Notes: generated from the letters alone by a model not told the origin. 64,000 nucleotides of DNA from Dulcicalothrix desertica PCC 7102 (GCF_003991905.1 NZ_RSCL01000003.1:277092-341091); one strand, 5' to 3'. Numbered from the stretch's first letter, positions 8,676-17,971 are shown. Numbers and translations are program-made.

Positions 8676-10430
8676 ATGGCAGTCCGTAGCGCGGTGGAGG
8701 CGGCGCCCCCAACCCCGTGGTCAAAGAATTTGGCTGAACCAAACATCGATGCAACGGCGTTTGTACACTCATTTTCCCATATCATCGGGGATGTAGAAAT
8801 TGGCGCCAATGTAATTATTGCACCGGGTACTTCAGTGCGAGCTGACGAAGGTACGCCGTTTTATATAGGTGAAAATACTAATCTCCAAGATGGTGTAGTA
8901 ATGCACGGCTTGGAGCAAGGTCGCGTAATTGGCGACAATAAGAAAGAATATTCGGTATGGGTAGGTAAAGACACCTGTATCACTCACATGGCTTTGATTC
9001 ATGGCCCTTGTTATGTGGGAAATAATTGTTTTATCGGCTTTCGCTCGACGGTATTTAATGCCAGAATCGGTGACGGTTGTATTGTAATGATGCACGCGCT
9101 TATTCAGGATGTAGAAATTCCGCCGGGTAAGTACGTACCATCAGGAGCAATAATTACTAGCCAGCAACAAGCCGACCGCTTGCCAGATGTGCAATCTGAG
9201 GATAAAGAGTTTGCTCACCACGTAGTTGGTATCAATCAATCTCTTCGCGCTGGTTATCTCTGTGCTGCGGACACAAAATGTATTACGACGATTCGGAATG
9301 AGTCTAAATCGTCGAGTCAGAGTCAAAATAACGGTTTTAGTTTTGCTTTTGAGAGGGACAACGAGGTGTTAGGTAATAAGTTAGGCGCCGAAACAGTAGA
9401 GCAACTACGCTATTTGTTAGAGCAAGGATTCAAAATTGGAACCGAACATGTAGACCAGCGTCGATTCCGCACTGGTTCATGGGCTAGCTGTTCTCCAATT
9501 GAAGCCCGCTCAATACAAGATGCTATTGCAGCATTAGAATTGTGTTTAGTTGAACATAGTGGCGAGTACGTCCGTTTGTTTGGTATTGATAAAGGTAGAC
9601 GTCGCGTTCTCGAAACAATTATCCAACGTCCAGATGGTGCCGCTACCCCATCAGCTACAACAGTTGGATTCAAGGCGCCAGCTACAGGTTACGGTAGCAA
9701 TGGTGGTAGCCATAGCAACGTTAGTAGTACTTATGGAAATGCAGGCGCCAGCTACAGTAATGGTAACGGCAGCGGTCGCATCAACAGCGAAACTGTAGAG
9801 CAAATTCGCTCCTTACTTAGTAGTGGATACAGAATTGGTACGGAACACGTAGACGAGAGACGCTTCCGTACAGGTTCATGGCAAAGCTGTCAACCAATCG
9901 AATCAACCTCCGCAAATGACGTAATTTCCGCTTTGGAAGATTGTATGGTAAATCACCAAGGCGATTACGTGCGTTTAATTGGTATCGACCCGAAAGCCAA
10001 GCGCCGCATTCTCGAAACAATAATCCAGCGTCCAGGTGGTGCAGTTGCACCAAGTAGCAATGGTGCCTCCAAATCTTTTGCAGCACCCGCAGTATCGGCA
10101 CCCGCTACAAGTTATTCTTCTAGCTATTCTTCGTCGAGCAAATCTTCGAGTTACTCCTCTTCTAGTTCACGCTTAAGTCCAGAGGTCATCGACCATCTGC
10201 GCCAACTCACTGCTGGAGGGTATAAAATTAGCGCAGAACACGTAGACGAACGCCGTTTCCGCACTGGTTCATGGCAAACCTGCGGGCAAATTCAAGCAAA
10301 CTCTGAACGTGACGCTGCTGCTGCACTCGAAGGATTCCTCTCGGAATATCAAGGTGAATACGTGCGTTTAATTGGTATTGACCCCAAAGCCAAGCGTCGC
10401 ATCTTAGAATTAATCATCCAACGTCCTTAA
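8676..10430 (+). CDS. ccmM: Carboxysome scaffold CcmM (gamma-CA plus three SSUL domains)
   Basis: CcmM organises the carboxysome interior by binding Rubisco and the shell. Residues 1-210 are a gamma-carbonic-anhydrase left-handed helix with candidate zinc ligands H77, H104 and H109 and a Cys pair C196/C202 in LCAADTKC, matching the redox-regulated active form. Three Rubisco-small-subunit-like (SSUL) domains follow, starting near residues 235, 373 and 502, each with [12 protein letters not shown], joined by Ser/Gly/Ala linkers. SSUL1 and SSUL2 keep two cysteines each; SSUL3 has only the first (WQTC, then EGFL). The start has AGGAGG at 8661-8666. An internal GTG at 9366 could give a short isoform. 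Confidence 0.97.
   Translation: MAVRSAVEAAPPTPWSKNLAEPNIDATAFVHSFSHIIGDVEIGANVIIAPGTSVRADEGTPFYIGENTNLQDGVVMHGLEQGRVIGDNKKEYSVWVGKDTCITHMALIHGPCYVGNNCFIGFRSTVFNARIGDGCIVMMHALIQDVEIPPGKYVPSGAIITSQQQADRLPDVQSEDKEFAHHVVGINQSLRAGYLCAADTKCITTIRNESKSSSQSQNNGFSFAFERDNEVLGNKLGAETVEQLRYLLEQGFKIGTEHVDQRRFRTGSWASCSPIEARSIQDAIAALELCLVEHSGEYVRLFGIDKGRRRVLETIIQRPDGAATPSATTVGFKAPATGYGSNGGSHSNVSSTYGNAGASYSNGNGSGRINSETVEQIRSLLSSGYRIGTEHVDERRFRTGSWQSCQPIESTSANDVISALEDCMVNHQGDYVRLIGIDPKAKRRILETIIQRPGGAVAPSSNGASKSFAAPAVSAPATSYSSSYSSSSKSSSYSSSSSRLSPEVIDHLRQLTAGGYKISAEHVDERRFRTGSWQTCGQIQANSERDAAAALEGFLSEYQGEYVRLIGIDPKAKRRILELIIQRP
9351..9368 (+). promoter_or_regulatory. Candidate internal ribosome binding site and GTG start for short CcmM
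   Basis: GAGAGG at 9351-9356 lies nine bases before an in-frame GTG (codon 231) that is just upstream of SSUL1. Initiation here would yield a 354-aa protein made only of the three SSUL domains, equivalent to the CcmM35 form known from other beta-cyanobacteria. Confidence 0.6.
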
Positions 10431-10431
10431 A

Positions 10432-10642
10432 TAGTGCTGAGTAGAAAGTGCTGAGTGCTGAGTAAAGTTAGAATAAGAGTTAGGAGTTAGGAGTTAGGAG
10501 TTAGGAGTTAGGAATTAAAAGTATTACTCAGCACTCAGCACTCAACACTCAGCACTCAGCACTCAGCACTCAACACTCAGCACTCAACACTCAGCACTCA
10601 ACACTCAACACTCAACACTCAACACTCAGCACTCGTCACTCA
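10432..10642. repeat. Large STRR block between ccmM and ccmN
   Basis: Three parts are seen: AGTGCTG units at about 10434-10463, five GAGTTAG units at about 10478-10515, and roughly sixteen CTCAGCA/CTCAACA units at 10525-10640. The first and third are complementary and could pair. They fill almost the entire 233-nt spacer and leave only a short leader before ccmN. Confidence 0.93.
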
Positions 10643-10663
10643 TTATTTTGGTAACGTTTTATT

Positions 10664-11488
10664 ATGTCAGTGCCGCCACTGCTGCGACTTAGTAGTAGCT
10701 TTGAATCTTATATCGGTGGCGAGGTGATAATTCACGAAAGTGCAGTAATTGCACCCGGTGTAATTTTAAACGCAGCTCCAAACAGCAAGATTCTAATTGG
10801 TGCTGGGGTATGTATTGGTATGGGTTCAGTAATCCAAGTTGATACAGGTACCCTGGAAATCGAAGCTGGAGCAAGCTTAGGCGCCGGATTTTTGATGGTT
10901 GGTGAAGGTAAAATTGGAGCAAATGCTTGTATTGGTGCAGCTACAACTGTCTTTAGATGTTCTGTGGAGGCATTCCAAGTTGTGGCGCCAGGTTCAATAC
11001 TAGGAGATAAAAGTCGTAATACTATTGATATTGAAAAGGGCTTAGAGAATCAACCTACAAGTCAACCTACAAGTCAAGATAGTTCAAGTCAAGATGCTTT
11101 GAATTCAACTCAAAATACACAGCAAGAACTAGAGGATGTATGGTCAGAGGGTAGTAATAGTAACAGCACTTACAGCAACAATAGATATAAGTTTAATAAT
11201 GGATATTATTCTGCGAGTAAAATAAAGCACGAGACTGCGAGCTTGAGTTCAATGCCAACAGCGAATAACCCTGACGCGGTTTCATCACAGTCTGATACTT
11301 CCAATAGCTCTAGTTTAATTCCCCAACAACCATCATCAAATTCTATCCAACCTCAAGCCAATGTTGATCAAAACACTTTTGGTACCCATATTTCTGGACA
11401 AACGAGTATCCAGCGACTATTAGTAACTTTATTCCCCCATCGACAAGCGTTAAATAAACCTTTGTTAGATGACGGCGAGTCAGAATAA
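10664..11488 (+). CDS. ccmN: Carboxysome assembly protein CcmN
   Basis: A 274-aa adaptor linking the CcmM-Rubisco core to the shell. The N-terminal 130 residues are hexapeptide-repeat left-handed helix (IIHESAVIAPGVIL, VCIGMGSVI, ASLGAGFLM, NACIGAATTVF). A long Ser/Gln/Asn-rich linker spans residues about 135-245. The C-terminus HISGQTSIQRLLVTLFPHRQ is the amphipathic encapsulation peptide that binds CcmK shell proteins. The linker is longer and more low-complexity than usual. No strong ribosome binding site precedes the ATG at 10664. Confidence 0.95.
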   Translation: MSVPPLLRLSSSFESYIGGEVIIHESAVIAPGVILNAAPNSKILIGAGVCIGMGSVIQVDTGTLEIEAGASLGAGFLMVGEGKIGANACIGAATTVFRCSVEAFQVVAPGSILGDKSRNTIDIEKGLENQPTSQPTSQDSSSQDALNSTQNTQQELEDVWSEGSNSNSTYSNNRYKFNNGYYSASKIKHETASLSSMPTANNPDAVSSQSDTSNSSSLIPQQPSSNSIQPQANVDQNTFGTHISGQTSIQRLLVTLFPHRQALNKPLLDDGESE

Positions 11489-11541
11489 GTGTTAATCCTT
11501 AAGTACCGTATTATCAAGTCGAGTATCCAGGAGTTAGGAGA

Positions 11542-12306
11542 ATGGACGCATACAATCAACGCTCGATTGGCGCGAATCAGCCTCGACGAGATATACTCAA
11601 GGATACAGCCTTGGGAATGGTATCAACGCGCAGTTTTCCTGCAATAGTTGGCACGGCGGATATGATGCTCAAGTCGGCAGGTGTACACTTAATCGGCTAT
11701 GAAAAAATAGGTGATGGTTATTGCACTGCTGTTATACGCGGTGGAATTGCCGATATTCGTTTGGCTGTTCAAACTGGTGAAGATACTGCCAAACAATTTA
11801 ATGAGTTTGTCTCAAGTTTAGTAATTCCTCGTCCATATCCTAACTTAGAAGTTATATTGCCTATTAATAGCCGTTTAAGTCAGCTTGCAGAGGGAGACTC
11901 CTACAGTCGTTTGAGCAATTTGGCTATCGGCTTAATAGAAACACGGGGTTTTCCCGCATTGGTCGGCGCCGCCGATGCTATGCTCAAAGCTGCCGATGTA
12001 CAATTAGCAGCTTATGAAAAAATAGGAGCTGGTTTGTGTACCGCAATAATTCGCGGTTCAGTAGCAAATGTCGCTGTTGCAGTCGAAGCTGGAATGAATG
12101 AAGCTGAACGTATTGGTGAACTTAATGCTGTAATGGTTATTCCACGACCACTTGACGAACTCGAACAAACATTGCCCGTCGCAAGTTGTTGGGTAGAAGA
12201 ACGTCAACCGTTGAATATACCACTCAATATTAGACAACCAGTTGCAGAAGCTCAAGAATTACCAGAATTAGCAAAACTCCCAATGAAAATTACAGAAGAA
12301 CTGTAA
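11542..12306 (+). CDS. ccmO: Carboxysome shell protein CcmO (tandem BMC domains)
   Basis: A 254-aa protein with two BMC domains, at about residues 23-110 (LGMVSTRSFPAIVGTADMML ... RPYPNLEVILPI) and 130-215 (IGLIETRGFPALVGAADAML ... RPLDELEQTLPV). Tandem BMC proteins form pseudohexameric trimers; CcmO is the one found in ccm clusters and is required for carboxysome formation in model strains. A 20-residue N-terminal extension and a 40-residue C-terminal tail flank the domains. AGGAG at 11529-11533 precedes the ATG. It is 53 nt after ccmN and appears to be the last gene of the cluster. Confidence 0.95.
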   Translation: MDAYNQRSIGANQPRRDILKDTALGMVSTRSFPAIVGTADMMLKSAGVHLIGYEKIGDGYCTAVIRGGIADIRLAVQTGEDTAKQFNEFVSSLVIPRPYPNLEVILPINSRLSQLAEGDSYSRLSNLAIGLIETRGFPALVGAADAMLKAADVQLAAYEKIGAGLCTAIIRGSVANVAVAVEAGMNEAERIGELNAVMVIPRPLDELEQTLPVASCWVEERQPLNIPLNIRQPVAEAQELPELAKLPMKITEEL

Positions 12307-12307
12307 T

Positions 12308-12377
12308 AAATTACTTCAGTAATTTACTATTAAAAAAAACGTTGTACACACCTAATAGATTAGAGGTTAGTACAACG
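12308..12377. terminator. Hairpins after ccmO
   Basis: AAATTACT-TC-AGTAATTT at 12308-12325 is a perfect 8-bp hairpin just after the ccmO stop. A second stem, CGTTGTAC (12340-12347) with GTACAACG (12370-12377), is preceded by eight A residues, so it has terminator form for transcription on the minus strand. Together they would separate ccmO from the region to the right. Confidence 0.5.
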
Positions 12378-13168
12378 CTAAATACTATCCCCCAAGATTT
12401 ATTTCTTTAAGGTGTGTAACGCGGTGTCAGCGCTATGAACAAAGTTCACTATAAGCCTCTTTATACTCATAACAAATCGATAGTAGTGAGACTTTGATTT
12501 CCTAGTGCTGTGGCTGGAAGGCATCTTACGCTTTGCTTGTTTTTTCGATGATAGCCGTTCTAGCTCATAAAGAAAAGACGAATATTCTGATAAACAGGAT
12601 AGATAAATACCTATTAAACTAATTACCTACGGTACACTCCGTGAACGCAATTTACTCTACACATAAACATACGATTACATTTGTCTTCAACTGCGGAATA
12701 TTACTGAGATTTTACTGGAATTCTTAGAATGGCACCGAAACTTGATGAAAGAAAAAGTTAACGTTACATAAGCTTTTTACTATCGTTTTAATTTAATTTA
12801 TGATTAAATTCATAGACTCTAATCTATGGTGCAAAAAAAATTTTAGGGTTTCGCCATTATTTTCTGCACTATTTCTTAGTGTTCTGTGATACTAGAGTTA
12901 TATAGTGATGTCAATTGAGCTGTAATATTGCTCGATATAGTTGTTAAATGGTTAATCAAAGGACTATTCGTTTATTTATAGCTTTTCAAAGAAAAGACCC
13001 TTTAAAAACGAGCTAGAACACAGGAAACGGTAATGTACCATCCGAGCATCTGGCAAAAAAGTAGTCCTTTGTGTAATAAACGGTTAATAACATGCGTGTA
13101 ATAACGCTTTCTCAAAAAGAATCGCTAATTGCTATGCCGTATGAACTGCTATTAGAGGAGAATCACCT
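12378..13168. promoter_or_regulatory. Long intergenic leader upstream of the LysR-type gene
   Basis: About 790 nt without a protein gene. It contains an AT palindrome AATTTAAT...ATTAAATT at 12790-12810 and a perfect 10-bp inverted pair CAAAGGACTA (12957-12966) / TAGTCCTTTG (13062-13071) 95 nt apart. No RNA gene was recognised. Confidence 0.45.
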
Positions 13169-14098
13169 TTGAACCAAGCCACCCTACACCAGTTAAAGGT
13201 GTTCGAGGCAGCGGCACGTCACGGTAGCTTTACCCGTGCTGCTGAAGAACTATTTTTGACGCAACCTACTGTTTCGATGCAAATAAAACAACTTACCAAA
13301 TCGGTTGGGTTGCCTTTATTTGAGCAGGTTGGCAAACGTTTGTATCTGACTGAGGCAGGAAGAGAGTTATTTGCGACTTGCCGTCAAATTTTTGATACTA
13401 TAGCTCAATTTGAGATGAAGGTCGCGGACTTAAAAGGTCTGAAACAAGGGCAATTGCGCTTGGCTGTAATTACTACTGCAAAGTATTTTATACCCCGCCT
13501 TCTTGGCCCATTTTGTCAATTATACCCAGGTATAGATATTGCATTACAGGTAACAAATCACGAGGGTATTCTCGAACGCATGAGCGCGAACCTCGATGAT
13601 TTATACATTTTGAGCCAAGTACCTGAGCATATGGACGTTAACTACCAACCATTCTTAGAAAATCCAATGGTTGTTGTGGCGCCAATAAATCATCGACTAG
13701 CGAAGGAGAAAAAGATTTCCATCCAGCAGCTAGAAGACGAACCGTTTATTATGCGTGAACCAGGTTCGGGAACTCGTCGTTCTATCCAAAAGTTATTTGA
13801 CGAACACAATATCACCGTGAAAGTCAAATTAGAGTTGGGAAGTAACGAAGCGATAAAACAAGCAATTGCAGGTGGTTTAGGAATCTCAGTACTATCGCGT
13901 CACACTTTGCTACCAGAACTAGCAGACTTGACGATTTTAGATGTTGAGCATTTCCCTATTAAACGTGATTGGTATATGGTTTACCCCAATGGTAAACAGC
14001 TTTCAATCGTCGCGCGCACTTATTGCGAGTACCTTTTGGATGCAGCCAAGCAATTTAATCAAAAAACTATTGGAGTTTATGCCGAAGCCGAAAGATAA
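13169..14098 (+). CDS. cmpR: LysR-type transcriptional regulator, CmpR/CbbR-like
   Basis: A 309-aa LysR-family regulator. The N-terminal winged helix-turn-helix (residues 3-62, ARHGSFTRAAEELFLTQPTV) is followed by an effector domain with the LEDEPFIMREPGSGTR loop at about 186-203, characteristic of CbbR/CmpR/NdhR-type carbon regulators that sense photorespiratory metabolites. The reading frame starts at TTG 13169, chosen because GAGGAG lies at 13156-13161 and the family N-terminus begins MNQATLHQLKVFE. Its position behind the ccm cluster supports a role in inorganic-carbon or Calvin-cycle control. Which paralogue (CmpR, RbcR or NtcB-like) is not certain. Confidence 0.85.
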   Translation: MNQATLHQLKVFEAAARHGSFTRAAEELFLTQPTVSMQIKQLTKSVGLPLFEQVGKRLYLTEAGRELFATCRQIFDTIAQFEMKVADLKGLKQGQLRLAVITTAKYFIPRLLGPFCQLYPGIDIALQVTNHEGILERMSANLDDLYILSQVPEHMDVNYQPFLENPMVVVAPINHRLAKEKKISIQQLEDEPFIMREPGSGTRRSIQKLFDEHNITVKVKLELGSNEAIKQAIAGGLGISVLSRHTLLPELADLTILDVEHFPIKRDWYMVYPNGKQLSIVARTYCEYLLDAAKQFNQKTIGVYAEAER

Positions 14099-14247
14099 AC
14101 TTTAATTGGCACTGCTTGATAATGGTACACATGTCGCTATATATCGTCATGCGGATGGCGCCGTATGAAGTACTATAAAAGCAATAATTGCCTGAAGTAC
14201 ACAGAAAAACGCCATCCAACCGTTAAATCCTATTTCAGCGGAATAAA

Positions 14248-15855
14248 ATGCGATACCCAAGCCAAATTATCGACACTGAAATTATTGCAGTTACAGTTTA
14301 CACAGACCAAGCTCTGGTAACACGTCAAGGAAAAATCGAACTATTCGGAGAAGAGCGAGAATTAGTTATTAATAACGTACCAGTTACGCTCGACACCGAA
14401 TCAGTACGAGTTGGAGGTAGAGGTCGAATAGTCGTAAAAGTTGGCAATGTGAATGTAGAGCGTGTTTACGCGACTGAACCATTAGTTGCGCGCGTTGCCC
14501 AAATTACGACTCATATTGAACAATTAGAATCAGAATTGAGTTATGTACAAGCGCAACTCGATGGTTTAGCATTGCAAGCGCGATTTATTGAAGGATTACG
14601 CGAAAAAACCGAAGAACCATTTGCCCAAAGTCTATCGCGAAAAAATTTAAGTTTAAGCGAAACCCTAGATTTTGTAAATTTTCTCGGTAGTCAATATACC
14701 GAATATGGTATTGCCACAAAAGACAGTCAAAACCGCAAACAAGAAATTGACAAAGAATTACAAGCATTAAAGCAACAACTTCGTCAAATTCAAACCCCAC
14801 TACCAAAAGAAAGTTTTAAATTAACAGTGGATATTGAACCTGCGGGTGCAGGAGAATTTGAGTTAGAAGTAACTTATGTAGTTAAACGTGCTGCATGGGC
14901 GCCATTGTACGACATGCGTGTTAACAGTACAAATAAAACCCTTAGTCTTAACTACATCGCCGAAGTTACACAAAACACAGGTGAAGATTGGAATAATGTC
15001 GCACTAACTTTATCAACAGCCAAACCAGGACTAGGAACACTGCCACCAAAATTAGAACCCTGGTATGTAGGAATACGTGAACCACGAATAATGCCAAGTC
15101 CAGCAATGAGCGCACCAGAGAATGCCAGAATGGTAAGGCGCCGTGCGTATAATCTAGAGTTTAGAGACCAGGACGACGATGAGCAAGAAGATAATTATAT
15201 AGAAGCTGAAATACAACAAGCCGAAGTATCAAAAGAAGGAAGCGTTGTTTCGTTTAAATTAAATACCAGTACAAATATACCAAATGATGGAGCGCCACAC
15301 AAAGCAACAATTTTTAATAATGATTTTCCTATTCATTTTAGTTATATAGCAATGCCACGTTTGGTCAGCTTTGCTTATTTACAAGCTACCGTTAGGAATC
15401 CTACGGGAGGCGCCACCTTATTACCAGGTAAAGCCAATATCTTTCGTGATAATGTATTTGTAGGCACAACGCAATTAACAAATGTGGTGCCGGGACAAGA
15501 ATTTCAACTCAACTTAGGTATTGACGAAAGCATAAAAATAGAGCGTGACTTGGTAGAACGGCAAGTAGATAAAAAGCTAATTGGCAGTAACCGTAAAATT
15601 ACTTATGCCTATCGGCTAATTCTGACTAACTTACTTAGTCAAGAAGCAAATTTAAAACTAAGTGAGCAAATCCCAAAAAGTAAACACGAACAAATTAAGA
15701 TTTATCTCAACCGTTGTAACCCACAAATTCAGCTTGGCGAAATGGGTATATTAGAATGGGAATTCAGAATGGCGCCGCAATCTAAGCAAGAATTATATTA
15801 CCAATTTATTATCGAGTATCCACCAAATTTAGATATTGTAGGATTAAATATTTAA
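14248..15855 (+). CDS. MuiA-like DUF4139/DUF4140 protein
   Basis: A 535-aa protein of the mucoidy-inhibitor A (MuiA) family. The N-terminal DUF4140 region (residues about 8-110) starts IIAVTVYTDQALVTRQGKIEL, and a coiled coil follows at 80-190. The DUF4139 domain runs from about 195 to the end and includes YVVKRAAWAPLYDMRVNS and LNYIAEVTQNTGEDWNNVAL. No signal peptide is seen. An insertion rich in D/E (RDQDDDEQEDNYIEAE, about 310-325) interrupts the second domain. The biochemical function of the family is poorly defined. It follows the LysR gene by 150 nt and is probably a separate unit. Confidence 0.85.
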   Translation: MRYPSQIIDTEIIAVTVYTDQALVTRQGKIELFGEERELVINNVPVTLDTESVRVGGRGRIVVKVGNVNVERVYATEPLVARVAQITTHIEQLESELSYVQAQLDGLALQARFIEGLREKTEEPFAQSLSRKNLSLSETLDFVNFLGSQYTEYGIATKDSQNRKQEIDKELQALKQQLRQIQTPLPKESFKLTVDIEPAGAGEFELEVTYVVKRAAWAPLYDMRVNSTNKTLSLNYIAEVTQNTGEDWNNVALTLSTAKPGLGTLPPKLEPWYVGIREPRIMPSPAMSAPENARMVRRRAYNLEFRDQDDDEQEDNYIEAEIQQAEVSKEGSVVSFKLNTSTNIPNDGAPHKATIFNNDFPIHFSYIAMPRLVSFAYLQATVRNPTGGATLLPGKANIFRDNVFVGTTQLTNVVPGQEFQLNLGIDESIKIERDLVERQVDKKLIGSNRKITYAYRLILTNLLSQEANLKLSEQIPKSKHEQIKIYLNRCNPQIQLGEMGILEWEFRMAPQSKQELYYQFIIEYPPNLDIVGLNI

Positions 15856-15872
15856 ATCTTGTAGTATAAAAT

Positions 15873-15942
15873 CTTGTGGAACGGGCATCCTTGCCCGTCC
15901 TTTTAACCTACAATGAAACAGGCAAGATGCCTGTTCCACAAG
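15873..15942. repeat. Dispersed inverted repeat between convergent genes
   Basis: CTTGTGGAACGGGCATCC and its complement GGCAAGATGCCTGTTCCACAAG flank a short spacer between the MuiA-like and phosphodiesterase genes. The arms differ at several bases (CGGG versus CAGG). As the two genes converge here, the hairpin could terminate both. Confidence 0.85.
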
Positions 15943-15951
15943 AGACATAAA

Positions 15952-17301
15952 CTACAATCTATAAGCCAAAAAGGGAATCAACATTTCCGCATGACTCAAA
16001 CCACCATGAATTCCAACAGGATAATGTTGTGTATCATTCTCAAAACTAACCCAATCACCTCTGGGAATAATTATCGCATCACCCAAACGGTTATAACTTA
16101 ATTGACTTAACTCATTTCCTGGCAGTCCCAATAAACCTAATTCTATAGCTTCAGCTTTCGACAATAGCAAAAATTCTTCAGCTAAATTTTCTTGCACATA
16201 ATCATAAACTTCTTTTTCTTTACCTTTGTGAATATATAAATAGCGTGCTTGAGTTCCCCCTGTAAACGGAGCAGACAAGTTTTTATTTAAAATTGGGTGA
16301 TGGTTTAACCAAGTTATTTTATCTGGATGAACCGCACGCTGACCGTGGTCTGCTGTAATAAGTAATACAGTATCATTACGTCCTGCTAACGGCGCCAAAA
16401 CTTCGCGGTAAAGTGAAAAATCAATACTAGCTACTTCTGCTCGGTAGTTCTGACTTAGCGGTTGATAACAATGGGCAAAAGTATCAATTTCAGGAATATA
16501 TAAATAAGTAAAGCTTTTAACATTAGGTGTTTTGCTTGTTAAACGCTGACGCAACTGAGAAAAAGCATCAGCAGGAGTTCGATAACCAAAAAAGCTATTG
16601 AGCAGAGCATTACTGCCAGCACTAGTAAAACGACTAATACTTGTGTTTTTAAATTTATGGAAATTAATAATTTCAACATCTACACCTGACTTTTCCATCA
16701 ACACGTAGATATTAGGCATTGGTAAAAGTGTATCAGGGTTAAGTTGAGAGTCTAAATAAGGCGCCGATGTTGGTGTAAAGCTAGGACGAAAACCAATTAA
16801 ATTTACTAAACTACCAACTTCTTGAAAGTATATATGAGTATTAATTAAACCATGTAGAGCAGGCGCCTGTGCGGTTGCAGCAGAAGTTAATGCTGTAACA
16901 GTTGTACTAGGAAACACAGAAGTAGCGGGCATAAAAAAAGCCTGCGGTGAATTGCAGGCTTGGGTTAAGCTTGGTATTACACCTTCACTGCTCAACGTTC
17001 GGAACTGTTCGTAACCAAAAGCATCTAAGATAATTAATACTACATGATTGATAGGCGCCTGTTGTTGCCAGCTATGCCAAGCATCTGTTAATGATTTAAT
17101 CGCTAAAAGTTCAGGATTAAAAGGTGTTACAGTTTTGTGTGCGTTTAGTACATAAGGTTCACACAACCATTCAAGCGTTAAAGCTGCAATATTAGAAAGT
17201 CCTAGTCCATCGTAACTAGGTTTTAACATTGCAGGCGCCAGTGCTTCTGGTATTTGTTGTCGTTGTATAAGAGCTTGTTCTACCGCAGTTATATTATTCA
17301 T
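15952..17301 (-). CDS. Alkaline phosphatase superfamily phosphodiesterase
   Basis: A 449-aa type I phosphodiesterase/nucleotide pyrophosphatase-like protein (alkaline phosphatase fold, PglZ/NPP group). The first metal-binding aspartate is in VVLIILDAFGYEQF (residues about 86-99). The presumed nucleophile lies in FPSTTVTALTSAATAQAPA, around 130-148, and further ligands in TADHGQRAVHP near 320. These are the three canonical metal sites. No signal peptide is present, so a cytoplasmic enzyme is expected. The substrate is unknown. It is divergent from the YdcF gene, with 52 nt between them. Confidence 0.85.
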   Translation of the reverse strand: MNNITAVEQALIQRQQIPEALAPAMLKPSYDGLGLSNIAALTLEWLCEPYVLNAHKTVTPFNPELLAIKSLTDAWHSWQQQAPINHVVLIILDAFGYEQFRTLSSEGVIPSLTQACNSPQAFFMPATSVFPSTTVTALTSAATAQAPALHGLINTHIYFQEVGSLVNLIGFRPSFTPTSAPYLDSQLNPDTLLPMPNIYVLMEKSGVDVEIINFHKFKNTSISRFTSAGSNALLNSFFGYRTPADAFSQLRQRLTSKTPNVKSFTYLYIPEIDTFAHCYQPLSQNYRAEVASIDFSLYREVLAPLAGRNDTVLLITADHGQRAVHPDKITWLNHHPILNKNLSAPFTGGTQARYLYIHKGKEKEVYDYVQENLAEEFLLLSKAEAIELGLLGLPGNELSQLSYNRLGDAIIIPRGDWVSFENDTQHYPVGIHGGLSHAEMLIPFLAYRL

Positions 17302-17353
17302 GGTTGTTTACTCTACCCTGCACCGTATATTCTAACTTCTATACATTTGTATT

Positions 17354-17944
17354 ATGCGCTATACGCGAGTTATTAAAATGACTTGTTTATTTTTAATAGG
17401 GTTGCTGCTAGTAATATTGTTTACTGCTAGTCATATATATATTTACGGTAATACACCAAGTTTAATTAAAGCTGATGCAGCTATAGTGTTAGGCGCCGAA
17501 GTTTGGAATAATAAACCATCACCAGTATTTCGTGAACGTATTAATCATGCAGTTAATCTTTATAAAGCTCGTGATGTTAGTAAATTAATTTTTACAGGTG
17601 GAGTTGGTGTAGGTAAACCAATATCAGAGGCAGAAGCAGGAAAATTATATGCGGTTAACAATGGAGTTGATGAGCTAGATATATTAACTGAAACAAAATC
17701 ACGTACTACTAATCAAAACCTTAAGTATGCTAAGGAAATTGCTCAACAGCATAATTTGAGTAAATTTCTGGTTGTAAGTGACCCGTTACACATGAAGCGC
17801 GCGGTCGAGATGGCAAGAAATTTAGGTTTAGACGCATTTCCTTCTCCGACACCTACTACTCGCTATCGTAGCTTTGAAAGTCAGTTACAGTTTTTATCGC
17901 GCGAGACATACTTTTATTTTGTTTATTTGATTTTTAGAGCTTAA
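17354..17944 (+). CDS. YdcF/SanA-like (DUF218) membrane protein
   Basis: A 196-aa protein with an N-terminal membrane anchor (residues about 8-32, hydrophobic) and a periplasmic DUF218 domain. Its hallmarks are ADAAIVLGAEVWNNKPSPVF at about 41-60, LIFTGGVGVGKPISEAEAG and the C-terminal VVSDPLHMKRAVEMA. SanA-type members are linked with envelope integrity and vancomycin tolerance, and the family may act on lipid-linked intermediates. The ATG at 17354 gives the natural anchor. A dispersed inverted repeat follows the stop. Confidence 0.85.
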   Translation: MRYTRVIKMTCLFLIGLLLVILFTASHIYIYGNTPSLIKADAAIVLGAEVWNNKPSPVFRERINHAVNLYKARDVSKLIFTGGVGVGKPISEAEAGKLYAVNNGVDELDILTETKSRTTNQNLKYAKEIAQQHNLSKFLVVSDPLHMKRAVEMARNLGLDAFPSPTPTTRYRSFESQLQFLSRETYFYFVYLIFRA

Positions 17945-17971
17945 AGATTAATTAACCATCTTGTAGAATGT

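Noticed and set aside
9410-9673. 87-aa minus-strand frame inside ccmM
   Set aside because: It is the antisense of an SSUL domain and linker, with no independent support.
10432-10642. CRISPR-like array between ccmM and ccmN
   Set aside because: The repeat unit is seven bases with no unique spacers, so it is an STRR and not a CRISPR array.
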